Shown: piece by piece, positions 41,080-54,400 of the stretch | Layout: each line of letters opens with the position of its first letter | Position numbering within the stretch: the stretch's first letter is position 1 | NCBI RefSeq assembly: GCF_000189635.1 | Contig: NW_002476144.1 | Location: 17,184-81,183, forward strand | DNA: 64,000 bases | From: Tetrahymena thermophila SB210 | Lineage: Eukaryota; Ciliophora; Oligohymenophorea; Hymenostomatida; Tetrahymenidae | Reading direction: 5' to 3' | The notes under the pieces: model-generated | The model's database searches: none | The model's input: the letters and a program-made list of their open reading frames with translations, nothing else | What the model was told of the DNA's origin: nothing | Made by a program: the position numbers and the translations under genes

Positions 41080-43230
41080 CTTTTTATATAAAATTGATAA
41101 TTTCATTATTTTATTGTTTCCACTTTTAGATATTTTCTAAAGAATAATCCCTGAAGTTAATTTAATTTATTAAAATAAAATATAGATTATCAGCTAACTA
41201 TCTATTTAATATACTTAAATTTCTTTTTTTTTTAAGGAATAATTTATTCGCGCAACCAGGATTAAATAATCTAAACCATAAGACGCAAAAAAATATATCT
41301 AGAATAAATTAAGAGAACCAAACAATACTTTACACAGATAATTAATTTGTATTAGCTATTGTACAATAATATTAATGCATACAATAGTAAAAAAATAAAA
41401 GTAACCAAAACGAAAAATCATTAGAAATTTACCATTTTATGTAGAATGAAAGATACAAGCTATTAACTCAAAATACAGTATTTTTAGCTTTACAAAATTT
41501 CAAAATTATCTAAATGAAATGTTATTAACTAATCTAATTTTATTTTTTCAACTTTTTCACATACTAAAAATATAAAAATACTAAAAAGACTGATTTACTT
41601 ACTTGCATTTTAATCAAAAAAAGATTTTTTTAAAAAGTAATTGCAAAAAATAAAGCCTAACATAGCGAGACTTATTATTTTGATAGTTTTCATGTGAAAT
41701 TTTTTAATTGAAAGAATAATCAATACAATAATAAACCATAATAAATTACATTTCTTTATTTATTTATATATTTCTACATTTATAATTAAGTCTTCACCTA
41801 ATAAAAATTAATTTAACTAAGGTTAAATCTGCAAATACATTTCCTATGTTTCTATTAAATGAGCATATAGTTTTGATATATATACATTGCTTTAATTTAT
41901 TTTGTAATTGAACTTAATAGATAAATTGATTCCTTCAATAAAAATGTATTTAAATAGTGAAGAACATTCAAAAATAAGTTAAATATCTTACATTTTTTAA
42001 TTTAAATTCGGATTTTTCAATTCTAAATTTGGCTTACAACTTTTTTTTATTTATGATTTGAAATATTAATTAATAAAATTGTTAATATCTTACCAAACTT
42101 ACTTAAAATATAATAAATAATATTATTAATTTGTAACTGCTATTTTATGTGTATTTTGATGAATTAAATAAAATTTAAAATATATTAATTGCTAAAATTA
42201 ATATTTAAGGAATTATAAAAATTTAGATTTATAAATGTATATTTGATCTATCTTCAATAAAAATAAATTGAGATATATTTTTAAAACATAGAAATTCATC
42301 GTATATAAATTTTTTTTTTCAAAAATAGTTTTTCAAAACCTATTAATTTAATTTACTTTCTAAAAGCTGATGTAATGTGCTAAATTTTTGTATAAGGTTA
42401 GTGAAAATATCAAAAAAAAAAAAAAATTCAGGATAAATTTTTAAATTAAAAATATTAAATTCAAATAATTTTAACAGGCTTGATTGATATTATTTATGAA
42501 ATATTAATAATTTTTATGGGCTAAAAAATTATAAATTAATAAAAAATATAAATACCTAAATTGATTTAGAAATCAAATTATCTCAAATATTGATGATTTT
42601 CTTTATTCCTTTACTATTTAACTAAAAATATTAATTTAGTGATCTGGAGTTGATAATTGAATAATTAAAAATTTAGATGATATCTAAATATATTTTTTTT
42701 AAAAAAAAGTTAAATTCATTTTAAAAAAATAATAATTAATTTATTTTTATTTTAAATATAAAAATATTATCTCAGATTTGTTAAATGATAATGTAAATCT
42801 AATATGAATCAGCTCATGTTTTGAGAAGTATAAAAAAAGAGAAATGGATGAAGACTATTTAAATAAATAATCAACTCTTTATCTAGTTAAGACACACAGA
42901 AAAACAAAATAATGTTAAGGATAATAATGAATGAGGGTTTCAGCCACTTAAGTTTGTTATCAAAAATAAAATAAAGCAAGAATAAGCGAGAGGGTAATGA
43001 AAGAATTAATGAAAATAGAAAAGAAACAAATTGATTAATTTGTGATTTATTAAATATTGTGAAATCGCTTTTTTATTTTTTTTGTTTCAATCATCAAAAT
43101 AAGAGTGGAAAAGAGATAGATTGAAAGATATTATAGATTTTCTTTATAATCGACATAAAATTGATTATTATTGGGGACAGAGAGTCTTGAAGTGTAAAGA
43201 GTATTTACGAACTTAATCGACAACTCAGTG
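41080..43230. other. AT-rich intergenic region between divergent genes
   Basis: About 2.1 kb separates the TauE/SafE gene from the kinase gene. The stretch 42840-43230 is less AT-rich and is probably the kinase leader. It contains an ATG at 42844 opening a short frame that ends in TGA within about 90 bases, a possible upstream ORF. Confidence 0.55.
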
Positions 43231-46200
43231 ATGAATCAAAAAATTTCCTCTGTTAATGTGCCTTTAGAAGATTTAGACTTTTTTAACATTGAAGGTTTCA
43301 GACATGATGGATTTTTAGGATGCTCAAATGCCCCAGTTTATAGATACGTCGATATTAATAAAAGCGATCACATACTAGCCTTTAAAGAACTAAAGATTAA
43401 AGATGATGAGGATTATAAAAGAGTAGTTTCTAATTTTAAGACACTACAGAGAATCAAAGTAAATAAGCATCCAAACATTATCCAAATACTTGGCTTCTGC
43501 AAGTCAATTAAGCAGAAAGTCTACGGAGAGGATATTTCAGCTTACTTAATTATGGAGCATTGTGAAGGAAATTTAGACGATTATATATAAATGATGAAAA
43601 AATCAGGAAATCAATTCACCCTGACAGAAATTAAAAAATTTTTTTCTCAAACTATTTCTGCCTTAGAGTTTTTGCAATCTAATTTAAAAATAGCTCATCG
43701 CGATATCAAACCAGAAAATATTTTGGTGGATAAAACAAATTTTAAAATTGCTGATTTGGATGATTCTAAGATTGACCTAAACAAAACTATGGAAAAATCT
43801 TTGGTTTTAGGTAAGATAAAAGCTATTTTAAACGATAAATTAATTTAAATAAACATATTCTATATAAAACTAACAAATCCACTAAATTTTATTTTGATTA
43901 CATGAAATAAATTCATTTTGCATTTGATTTTTTAGCATCAATTTTTTGAGAGCTCTTTTAGTGAAAAGTTATAAGGAATGCAAAATAATAATTTTGAGTT
44001 TATAAGAGTATTATAAAATATTTATTTATTAATTGAACCACAATTTAGTTGATTAGAGGAACAATTTTAGAAACTTCAACAAAAAATTTTAGCTATTGTT
44101 GTCATCTTAATAAATACAACATTTTTGAATAATTAGGAGTTAAAAATAATAAATTATCATAATCACAACAAATTTTTTTATAATTAGGAACTTTAAGCTT
44201 TATGGCACCTGAGTTGCTCAAAGCATATAATAGAATGAAGGACAGATTATCCTACAATGCCTATAAATCAGATGTTTATAGTTTAGGGTTATGCCTACTT
44301 TATATGTGTACTTTTAAGAAATTTTCAAAAGATGAAAGACTAAATGGAGTAATTAACAAAACTGCATATCTTAAACAGGTCAAGCAACTACGTTCCTAAG
44401 TAAAAGAAAGATATGGCAGCGTTCTTTCCAAGCTTATTAAAATGATGCTGGAAATGGATGCTGCTTTGAGACCTGATTTTACTACTCTAAAAAATATTGC
44501 GATTGATAAAGCATTTTTAGAAGAGTCAGACTTTTTTTAAACAAACAATAATTAAACTTAAATGAGATAATAAATTTCGATAGATTTAAACAGCTTAGCA
44601 AGAAAGAAGCAACATTGCATACTATCTGATTCAGAAGGAACTACTGCTCACTACAGTTCAGATAATTAAGACACTTCAGAAGGCAGCTAAAGATAAAAAG
44701 AATACTTTATGAATATTCAAAATGGCAATTACCACCGCTGCCCAATTTAATATTAATAGTAAGGAGATCGTTGCAATAATCTTCAAAGTAATTTACCTAG
44801 AAATACTATGTAAAAGTAGCACAGCAATCCTAATCAAAGGGATCTCTGCTTAACTCCTGAAAAGCCCAAATCATTAAGTATAAGTCATGCACCTATAAGA
44901 TCAAATTTTTCTCAATAATTTTAAAATTAAAACATAAGAAATACATTACACATAGATCCAAATTATAGTTAATCAAGACACTCTTTAGTTAATTAAAGAT
45001 AGTCACCACCTTAAGCTTTTTCATTTGATCAATAGCGCAACTCTAATCATTAGGGAAATATGAATCATACGGAATAAGGAATGGGAGGCTTCTGCTCATA
45101 AAACAACTCAAATTAAACGGGCAACGGAATACAAATAAATTTTAATTTTTAAGGCCAAGGTAGCATATAAAACTAAGCACAAACAAATTTCAACACATAA
45201 ATAAGGAAGTTTTCTTCAAATATTCCTAATAGTTAATGCTAAAAAATAAGCTCTGCGTATATAGGTACTATGCCAGAACCAATTTTAGAGTATAATTCAA
45301 TGAAGCATTTAGAAGAAAGAAGTAATACAGGTAATACAGACAGGACAGAGAGTAACTAAAGCAATTGCTATTATTAATAAAATTCAGCCAGTAAGCATAA
45401 AGAGCAATCTAATTAATCTGGTTAAGTAAGTAGAACAAACTCATAAGTGAGCTATATCAATAACAAAACAAACAGCTAATAAGACAATTCCGTATATCCT
45501 GAAAGCTAAATTTCAAATTCTGTGATAGCTGAACGCCAAAATACATTTACAGTTAGTGAAATAATCAGAGAAAATTAAAATATAAAATAACAGTAACTAA
45601 ATAAATATTAAGACGAGGATTAATACATAGATGACGGAAGTCATAGAGACTACATCGATAACTTTGAATGTTAAGAACATCGCAAATAAGAATATTATGC
45701 TCATGACCAAGTTGAATAATCTTATAGTAAAAGAGCAGCAGCATAAAATAGATAGAAATACTTAGTGTCTACTGAGTAATCTTCAAACTCTTCATCATCA
45801 TAACACAATGAATTTCATCAAAATTAAAAGAATTAAACAAAAGATATTAACATTTTCGATGACAATAACCAAGCTACATGCATTTCATAGAAGAAGAAAA
45901 AATAGAACTTCAGTGAAAATATGGTTAAAATTGTTGAAGATGACAATAACTTTTTTGATACTTTTATCGATAGTTAATCTTAAACTCCCAATCAAAATAC
46001 ATTAGCTCCTTAGCCTGAAACCGTTCGCAGAAATTATCATTAATTCTAAAACCCTGATTAAATACGTAGATTATCAAAATAAAGAAAAACTTTAGCAATT
46101 GTAATTGTAATAATGATTCTTTTCACAATTGCTCTCGGATTGTTCTATATAATTTAATCAAATTAATCAAATAATCGATCAAATTCTAGAACTTCAGATA

Positions 46201-46715
46201 ATAATGGTCCTGATGCAGACCCAAAAACTTATACAGTTGATGAATGCAAATAATAAAATAAAATGTATTTAGCTGGAAAATGCTACACGAAGTGCCCGTA
46301 GCAGAATTATTATCCTGATACGGATCAAATGATATGTGTGCAATGCGACCCCTCGTGCTTAGAATGCACTTGGGGTGAAGCCAATTCATGCAAAAAATGT
46401 AAATAAGACCTGTATCTTCTTAGTCTCAATTAGCAGACTGGTATGTGTGTTAGCGACTGTCCTAATTATTTTAGAAAAGATAGCTCTATAAATAAATGTA
46501 TGAAATGTCCAGAAAACTGCATAACGTGTTCATCCTAACCAAATAAACGGTAATTGGAAACTATAAATTCTACAGCAGAGCAATATGTTGTTTGCTAGAA
46601 ATGTTCAATAGAGTATTATTTGCTAGGTGATAATCTTTGTGTAAATGTCTGTCCAAAAGATACAATAACTGATACCTAAAATAGAAAATGTGTAGTATAA
46701 ACGAGGATATTTTGA
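43231..46715 (+). CDS. Membrane-anchored protein kinase with C-terminal furin-like Cys-rich domain (1,035 aa)
   Basis: Two exons (43231-43810 and 44188-46715) total 1,036 codons. The N-terminal kinase domain has a beta-3 Lys at 52 (AFKELK), catalytic loop AHRDIKPENIL with HRD at 156-158, and MAPEL at 199-203. DFG is replaced by DLD at 175-177, and the Gly-rich loop is degenerate (FLGCSNAPVY). A linker of about 500 residues, very rich in Asn, Gln and Ser, leads to one membrane segment at about 828-850 (LAIVIVIMILFTIALGLFYI). Arg and Lys flank its N-terminal side, so the kinase should face the cytosol. The last 160 residues hold about 20 cysteines, including two CxxCxxxCxxC units (CVQCDPSCLEC and CMKCPENCITC), as in furin-like receptor domains. 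There is no N-terminal signal peptide. This is a receptor-like kinase with reversed order: kinase first, ectodomain last. Ligand unknown. Confidence 0.9.
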
Positions 46716-48179
46716 TAAAAGAAATTTTCCTCTGCCAATTTAAATAAATAAATAATAATGCCTTTCCTAATCTAGTTTAATAAGATTTCTATCATTTTTC
46801 TCTCAAAATTAATTTATTGTTCAAAACATATTTAAATATATTCCCACTAAAAATAAATCTAACTAACTAAATTTCATTTCAACTATGCAAACATATAAAC
46901 AACAGAATAAATATATAAACTATACAACAATATCCTAAGGATAAATAAAACAAGAAAAGATTCCTTTTTGCTCAACTACAAAATAATGAACAAAATGATG
47001 AATAAATCTAACTATAAAGCTTTTATTTGTATTTTATATTAAAATTTTCTTAATTAACCTATTATCCTATATTTATAATTTAAAAACTTCTTTTTCTATG
47101 TTTAATTCATTTAAAAATACAAACCTAAAAATATTTAATTTTAATTAATTAGAATTATTTTGAGTAAAAACTAAAAAAATTTTATTCAAAATTAATTTTT
47201 ATTTTGGAGTTGCCATAAATCATTTACCAATTAAAAAATTATTTCCTTAAAATCTTTAAATAAATTCTACAAAATTTTATTAAAATAGCAATTTCAATAA
47301 AAAAATACTAATTTTTTGTTTTAATCAATTCAAATAATAAATTTTTATTTATTAAAACAAATATTAAATGAATGAATTGGGTTATTCCATCAAATTTTTT
47401 AATAATTTTTAAAATAAAAATTAATAGCTTTAATTAATTTATAATAAATTTACTATTTTTATCATTTTTTATTTTAATTAGAGAGCTTAAAAAGAAAAGT
47501 TAACTAAAAAAATTATTTTAAATAAAATTCATAATTTCTTTGTATGTATTTTAAGTGAGTAAGTATTATAATACACTTCTTATATTTACTTTTTACTAAA
47601 TTTCACAATCAAGGGCACTTTTCAGATGGGAATATATCTTATTTAATATAGATTTTATTCATAATAAAAAATAAATTTATTATCTTAAAAATACTTTAAT
47701 AATTATATGTTTAAAAATATCCTAAATAAACAATAAAATTATTTTTTTATTTTCAACGATTTTTCTAAAACTTATATTAAACTAAAAAAATAAACATCAA
47801 AATTTTATTTATAGGTAACTAAACAAGCAGTTTTAATACAACAAATAGCAATCAAAATAATTAAATAATATTTTGAATTTTTTTTGCTACTTATTAAATT
47901 TTTATTGAATATTTATTTTCTTATTTTACAATTAATATTCTATTCTCAATAATAGATATTTTTTTAAATTTTCATTTTGTTTTTTGTGTAATATTGTTGT
48001 CAGAATTGATAATATTATATTAATATTTGTTATAATTTATGAGAGAACAATAGTTGAATATATCATAACCATAATTTTATTAATATTATCAAATATTTAG
48101 AATATTTTTAAGATTGAATAATAAATTAAGATTTTGGATAAAAGAAAAGATTATTTGTAAAGCCTTGTCTGCCTGCTAA
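46716..48179. other. AT-rich intergenic region
   Basis: It lies between two plus-strand genes. A/T-rich throughout with no convincing coding frame, RNA gene or repeat. Confidence 0.6.
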
Positions 48180-49586
48180 ATGAGCAACAACACTTAAATT
48201 GATTTTATTAAACCCAATAGTATGATAATTAATAACCGCAAATAAAATAATTTGATTATAATACCTAGGCTGGAGTAAGAAATATCTTATAAAATATGGA
48301 AAATAAAAAAATAATACTCTAATATTATCTTTTTTGGAATTGTATTAATGATAATATCTAGTTGCTTCTTTAACAATAACGTGTAAAAAAATTCAAAATA
48401 TTTTTCTAATCTATGCAAAACGTTAGTGCTAACTATGCAGATAATCTTTGGACAGATTTTTGCATATTTGGTAGATATTGTTTCATTTAACACATCATTT
48501 CTACTATCTATATGCTAGTACTTTTTTTGTATCATTTTGAGTATCTTACAGATGTACTACGATAATGAGTAGTTAAAGATATTTTTAATTATTTTCAGCG
48601 CCATATCTTACTACCAATCTAAGTTATGTGTTAGATATTTGATCTTTAATTGCTATTATAATCTTAGATGGAGATTCGACATATATATATATCTTCAAAT
48701 ATTAGTTGAAGTTAATCAATTACTTCAAAGTATATTGTAATACTTAAATTTAGAATACCTATAAAATAACTTATACATTCAACTTGCTAATATTCTTCTC
48801 TTACTCGTAGGAACATTTATTATTTTTTTCAGCTATGGAAAAATAGAAAGACTCAAATAATCATCCTCTAAATATAAATTGTATTTGACATATTAAGGTA
48901 TAGGCCTTTCTTTCAAAGCTATAATGAGCTACTATAATAATAAAAATTTCATTTTTTTGCTCATAATTATTTGTTCATTTTAAGTTTCTGTTGATTAAAT
49001 CTTTGATTAAGACTCCTAAATAATTTATTAGTAATTTAAGTAAACAAAAGACTATTATAAAATATTAAATAGTGTTTTTTTCTTTATTTCACAGTTTTTA
49101 GCTTCTCTAGCCTCGTTAGTATTAAATAGCAATAATTGGATTATAGAATCTTCCATAAAAGTTACCTAGCACCTAATAAACATTTAAATAGCTATCCAGC
49201 TACTAAAGTGTTTGTAATATTATTCAAAAATTTCAATATCCTAGGAATCTTCTCTTGTAATATTTGCTATTATTGAGGTAGTTTAAAATACTAACTTTTA
49301 AATAATATTCAATCAATACGTAGAAATTGCATATTGTCTAAACAATGAACAATCATCTATAAAATGCTAAGGATACTCCTTAATATATAGTGTTAATTAT
49401 ATATTTTTTTATTTATCATATAGCCCAATTTCTCCATTCATAAAGTATATAATCTAACTTGTGGTTTTGATTTTTGCAAAAATTTATTCCACGAAGTTCT
49501 TAAAAAATAAATCATTCATAAAGTTAGAAAGAAATTTAAAAAGATACCTAGAAAAACAAAATAATAAGTATAATTAAATATAATGA
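48180..49586 (+). CDS. Hypothetical multi-pass membrane protein (468 aa)
   Basis: One exon of 469 codons from ATG 48180 to TGA 49584-49586. The in-frame ATG at 48297 is a second possible start, but the upstream one gives a polar cytosolic leader (MSNNTQIDFIKPNSM). Hydrophobic stretches include NIIFFGIVLMIIS, FLLSIC..FFCIILSIL, LANILLLLVGTFIIFF, NFIFLLIIICSF and LVVLIFAKIY, so at least six membrane spans are likely. Charged residues are concentrated near the C-terminus (KSFIKLERNLKRYLEK). I do not recognise a transporter, channel or enzyme family. Codon use is A/T-biased even for this window. Confidence 0.7.
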
Positions 49587-50140
49587 ATAAAAATATGACT
49601 CAAATTAATCCAAATTCTTTATTTCTTAATAAATATAAATATTTATATTTTTTAAATAATAGACAAATTTTTATTTCTATTATTATGTGTTTTGTACTCT
49701 CTCAAAAATATTAATTAACTTTTATATCTTTGTTGTTACTTAAAGAATTTAATAAATTTTAAAGCCATATTTCAAAAAAAATAAAAGAAGTAAAAAATTT
49801 TTTAATTCTTCAATAACTAATTGAATTTGATAAATTTAATCATATTTATTTTATAATAATTTTCTCTATGAGTGATAAAATATTTTGATGTCACTTAGTT
49901 TATTTTTTTAAAGAAGGTGTATGTTATTGGCTATTAGGCTATTATATTCATTAGACATACAATTTCAAAATATTTTGCAAGGATTTAATTGTTTTTTGCT
50001 TAATTAACAGTAATAATTTTCAAATTACTTTTTATATTAAATTATTTAATTAGTTTTCCTAACAAATCTTTCTAATTTATTAATCAAAAAACATTTGTTT
50101 AGGAATAATATAGAGATATATATTTTGAAATATTATAAAA
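49587..50140. other. AT-rich intergenic region
   Basis: Spacer between two plus-strand genes; presumably holds the promoter of the 1,003-aa gene. Nothing else seen. Confidence 0.6.
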
Positions 50141-53100
50141 ATGTCATATGATCCTATTGGTAGACTTCTAAAAGTAACTGCAATAGGAGGTTCTTAAAAA
50201 GAAAAACTAAATCATGTTCCTAACACAGTTATAAATCCCTTGCAACTTACAGGGAAAAAAATGAAAACTATTATAGAGCAGAATCCTCCTGGATCTATTC
50301 CTGTACCTTCAAGAGTAAGATCTGTAACAATAGATGTTGTAGGAAAACCAAAAACATTATTTAAGTATGCATATTTTTAGATTTAATATGTAAATTTTAT
50401 TTATTATTCAATATTTAATATTTAGAGAAGATAATGTGGATTTATCAAAAGCGAAACGCTCAGTAGAAAGGCATTTATCAAAGCCATTTGGATATTCAGA
50501 AAAAATATTATCTAAATCAAAGAATTAAAGGGAATCTAGTTAAAATATTTAAAATAAAACAACTTATCAACATCCTGATGTCTGGAATCAGAGTATAAAT
50601 ACAGAATCTAAAAGAAAGTAGTTTAATTTAACTAAGGATCAAACTCTTTAAACTCTCAAGTCAATGAATAAAAAGCAGAGAGACGAGTTTATTTTCAAAT
50701 CTCATGTAAAATTTACTTTTTATTCAGGGACTTTTAAATAAGCATTTTATATTTTTAGAACTAGGCTAAGATTATTGAGAACTTTTATACTTCGTTAAGA
50801 AAGGTCTTGAAAAAAAGACAATATACTTAACAATACGGAGAAGATATTGATTAAGATGTAGAAGAGTCTGAACTTTTAAATAAGTTATTTAATGCTTACA
50901 CTCGTCTAAGAAATATATAAATTGGATAGAGAACTGATTAAAAATTTAGTAACTTAAAATAAAAGAGGTCAAATATTTATTCAAATATTTTTAATTTTGT
51001 AAAACAGTTTATTTAGAAGAACTAAAAGATTTTTGCTTTACTATTGGTTTTAACTCTGATTCATAGGGAGAAAATCTAATTGAGTAGTTCTATGAGTAAA
51101 TATATAATCCAGAACTTCTTTAAGATGCTAAAATTATCAGCAAAAAGCCTTCATTGCATTCTTTGAGGACTATGACTATTATTGAATAGCTTATTCCTGG
51201 ACAAGCCTTAGTAAAAAAATCTGATATGGTTTCAATGAGAGCAATTAATTATAATTATAAAAAATATTTGCATGAAAATTTTGAAATACTATAAAAATTT
51301 AGCAGAAATGCTTCTAAATAAATTTTGGTAGATCTGCTAGCTAATATTAATCCTTGGGTTGTAAAACATTCTTTTTTAATTTATTTTCAAATCTTTATTT
51401 ATGAAATATTTTTGTTAAGTATTAAAAGAAATTGCTTAAACTTACTCTGTAAAGATCATAAGAACTAGAATAAGAGTTTTTTACAATACAAAATTTATAT
51501 GGAAATGAATAAATTATAAAATAAGTAAATAAAAGAATTAAAGAAAGAGACGAGTAAGTATAAGAAAAGCTCATTTTATCTAAATTTATTCATTAAATGG
51601 TAAGAAATAATTTTTTGAAAATTGATAGTCTCAAGGAAAATTTTGTGAAATAAATTGTTTCTAAGGCAGAAAAGATTAGTGTTTTAGAGGATTTTATGGT
51701 GGGTTTATTATAGCATTTGTTTAGTAGCATTCAAGGTGCTGAATCCGTTGAGTCTTAAGAAGAGATTAGTGATAGATAATCAGATTGTAGCTAGGAAAAA
51801 GAGACTAATTAAATATAATAAGAAAATAAATAGCTGCATTTGGAAAAAATAGCTGATTTCATTCATAATAATAAATATAGAGGTGATTAATATGATATTA
51901 TTATAAACTTTTTAGTAAAAATAAAGAAATAAGTCAATGAAAAGAACTAGACATAAAATAATGAGTATTTAATGTCAGAAGACATAACTTGTTTTTGTAC
52001 ATAATATAAAGAAAAGTAAGACTACAAATAGTCAGTTATTAAAAAGTATATTGAAAAGGCTAAAAAATTCTATGATAAACACCTTGGAGATGTTGATATT
52101 AATGAAGAAAACAGGAAAAAATTTGATAGTAATACGGTTGGAACATACACTTTGAAAAAGATGTAAAAATATGATAGTATAATAGGGAGCAGGGCATCAA
52201 AAGTAAATTAAATATTGAATTTAGTTTAAAAAAGAGTTATATACGGAGTCGATTCAGTTTATTATGATGGACCAATAGAGGAGAATGATTTTTTTGAGTA
52301 AATAGTCAGTATACTTAATTCTGAATTGAAAGATTTTAAAATATAAATGCTTTTTAATGAAAATTTTGTCCATTCTTATTTTTAAGATTATTAAGAAATG
52401 CTAGAAAAAGAAAAACTCAAAGCTAAAGGCTGGGATGATGAAATTTAGTAAGCTTTATAATTGTATTAGCGAGAATCCTAAAGGTTGCTAAATGTAGTTT
52501 AATCCTGGAAACCGAAAGAAAAATAAAAGAAATCGAAATAGCAACAATCTCCACAAGCTAATAGAAATTCAAAAGGATTTGATGGTATTAGACAATCAGC
52601 ATAAACAAAAAGCAACCAATAAATTAAGTTGTCAGCTTAATAATTGAATAAATAATTTTTATAAGATTTTATTGAGAATGAAGAAAAGGATCTTGAAAAA
52701 AATAATGCTGCTAAATTGGATTCATAAAAATCTTTATACTCTCAAAATTTAAAAGAAGCCTAAAAAAATTAATAATAAAAAGTTTAATAAGAAAATAAAA
52801 CTGACTCAACAACAAAGATTAAAAAATAAAATCCAACTTAACATGTAATATAAAGCAATATTAAAGATTAAGTTTAAAAAAGTTCATTGTAAAAAATATA
52901 GCAAATTTAAAGTGAGAGAAAAAAATCAACATAAGAATAAAATAGTTAAATAAAACAAAGATAATCTGAAATAAAGTAATTGTAGCAAAGGTAATTAAAT
53001 GAACAAGATTAAATTTAATAAATAGATTAGCAAAAAAATAATTTTAATTAAAATGAAAATCTTTCATTCTTTGAGTTTATTGACAATTAATATGGATACA

Positions 53101-53458
53101 GCGATGATAAAAATAATAGTTTTCAAAGTAAATAAGGACAAAAAGGTTCATATATAAATAAAGATTCAAGTTAGAATAAGCTAAATTCAATTTATAATAA
53201 TTAAAAAACAAATAATATTACCAAACCCAAAGACTCATCTCCTAATCATTCTAGTCATAATGACCTTAGCACAATCAACAAGACAAATTAGGATAGTATT
53301 AACAATGACCCACAAATTTAGAAAACGAACTAAATGTATACAGATCTTTTTAATATTCTAAACAGGTATTCTATTTATATAATTTAAGTTAAAGAATTAT
53401 AATATTAATAAATTTTAATTTAATAAATAGCATTAAAGATGAGTTTGATATTGTTTGA
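50141..53458 (+). CDS. Hypothetical Lys/Gln-rich protein (1,003 aa), six exons
   Basis: Exons at about 50141-50364, 50426-50705, 50759-50948, 51017-51360, 51420-53365 and 53431-53458 sum to 1,004 codons and keep the frame at every join. The protein begins MSYDPIGRLLKVTAIGGSQK. Its first two thirds are helical and charged with a compact-looking block around YGVDSVYYDGPIEENDFF. The last third is extremely Gln-, Asn- and Lys-rich and probably disordered. The last exon codes for only nine residues (ending SIKDEFDIV); skipping that splice would add an AT-rich tail up to about 53642. No signal peptide or membrane segment is seen, and I recognise no family. Confidence 0.78.
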
Positions 53459-54400
53459 AGTGGATTATCTATATTAATAAAATTTATTTGTGTAAATTTA
53501 ATGTTACAAAAGCATTAATAAAAAGAAATATTTGAATTATTTTAAGATATGTAAAAATTAAATAAAAATTTTTATAAATATTTTTAATAAATTTTATTTT
53601 TCATTTCTTTCTTCTAATTTATAGTAATTTCTACACTTTTGATATAATGTTTTGCAATTTTTATGTGTATTTATTAATGAATATAATTAAATTTTAGTTA
53701 GTTTAAAGATGAATATAAAAATATTTATATAATTTAAATAAATGTAAATACTTTTAATGAAAATTGATGGATTTTTATATTCAATTTAATTTTTATCCAA
53801 AAAGGGGATTGACTTTACTTGTAAATATTTTTGTTAAATAAAGCTTCATTATAAAAATCTACTAAATTGAATAATGCATATCTTTGATTAAATAGGTGTG
53901 AGTAGCAATAATAAATAAGAAAAATTACATTTTAGTTTTCATAATTTAATTTAATTATTTCACATATTTCATTAATAATAGTAAATTTTAAATGCAGAAA
54001 GGAATTTATTTATGACTAGCACACAGTAATTAACTTTATTTAATTAGTTTAAATATATTTTCAATACTCAAAGAATTAATTATTTAGATTACTCAAACAA
54101 AAGTAGAGAATTATATTGCTAATAAAAATTATAACATATATAGTATTTATTGCTTCAGTATTCTATTTTTTTTGAACACTAGTGCATGATTTTTTACTAA
54201 TAAATAAATATCTAGTTAAAAAAAATAGATTTATTAAAATCCTATTACTTTAATTAAATTTATAAATTAATTTGTAGAGAATTTTTTACAATTTAAATAA
54301 TTAGCACATTAATGAGTATCTCTTTAAATTAGTTGCTTGCTTGTCCACTAAATTAATAATTTACTAAAAAATATTTAATTATATATCAAATCTTCAAATA
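53459..54400. other. AT-rich intergenic region
   Basis: Spacer between two plus-strand genes, with no coding frame, RNA gene or clear repeat. Confidence 0.6.
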
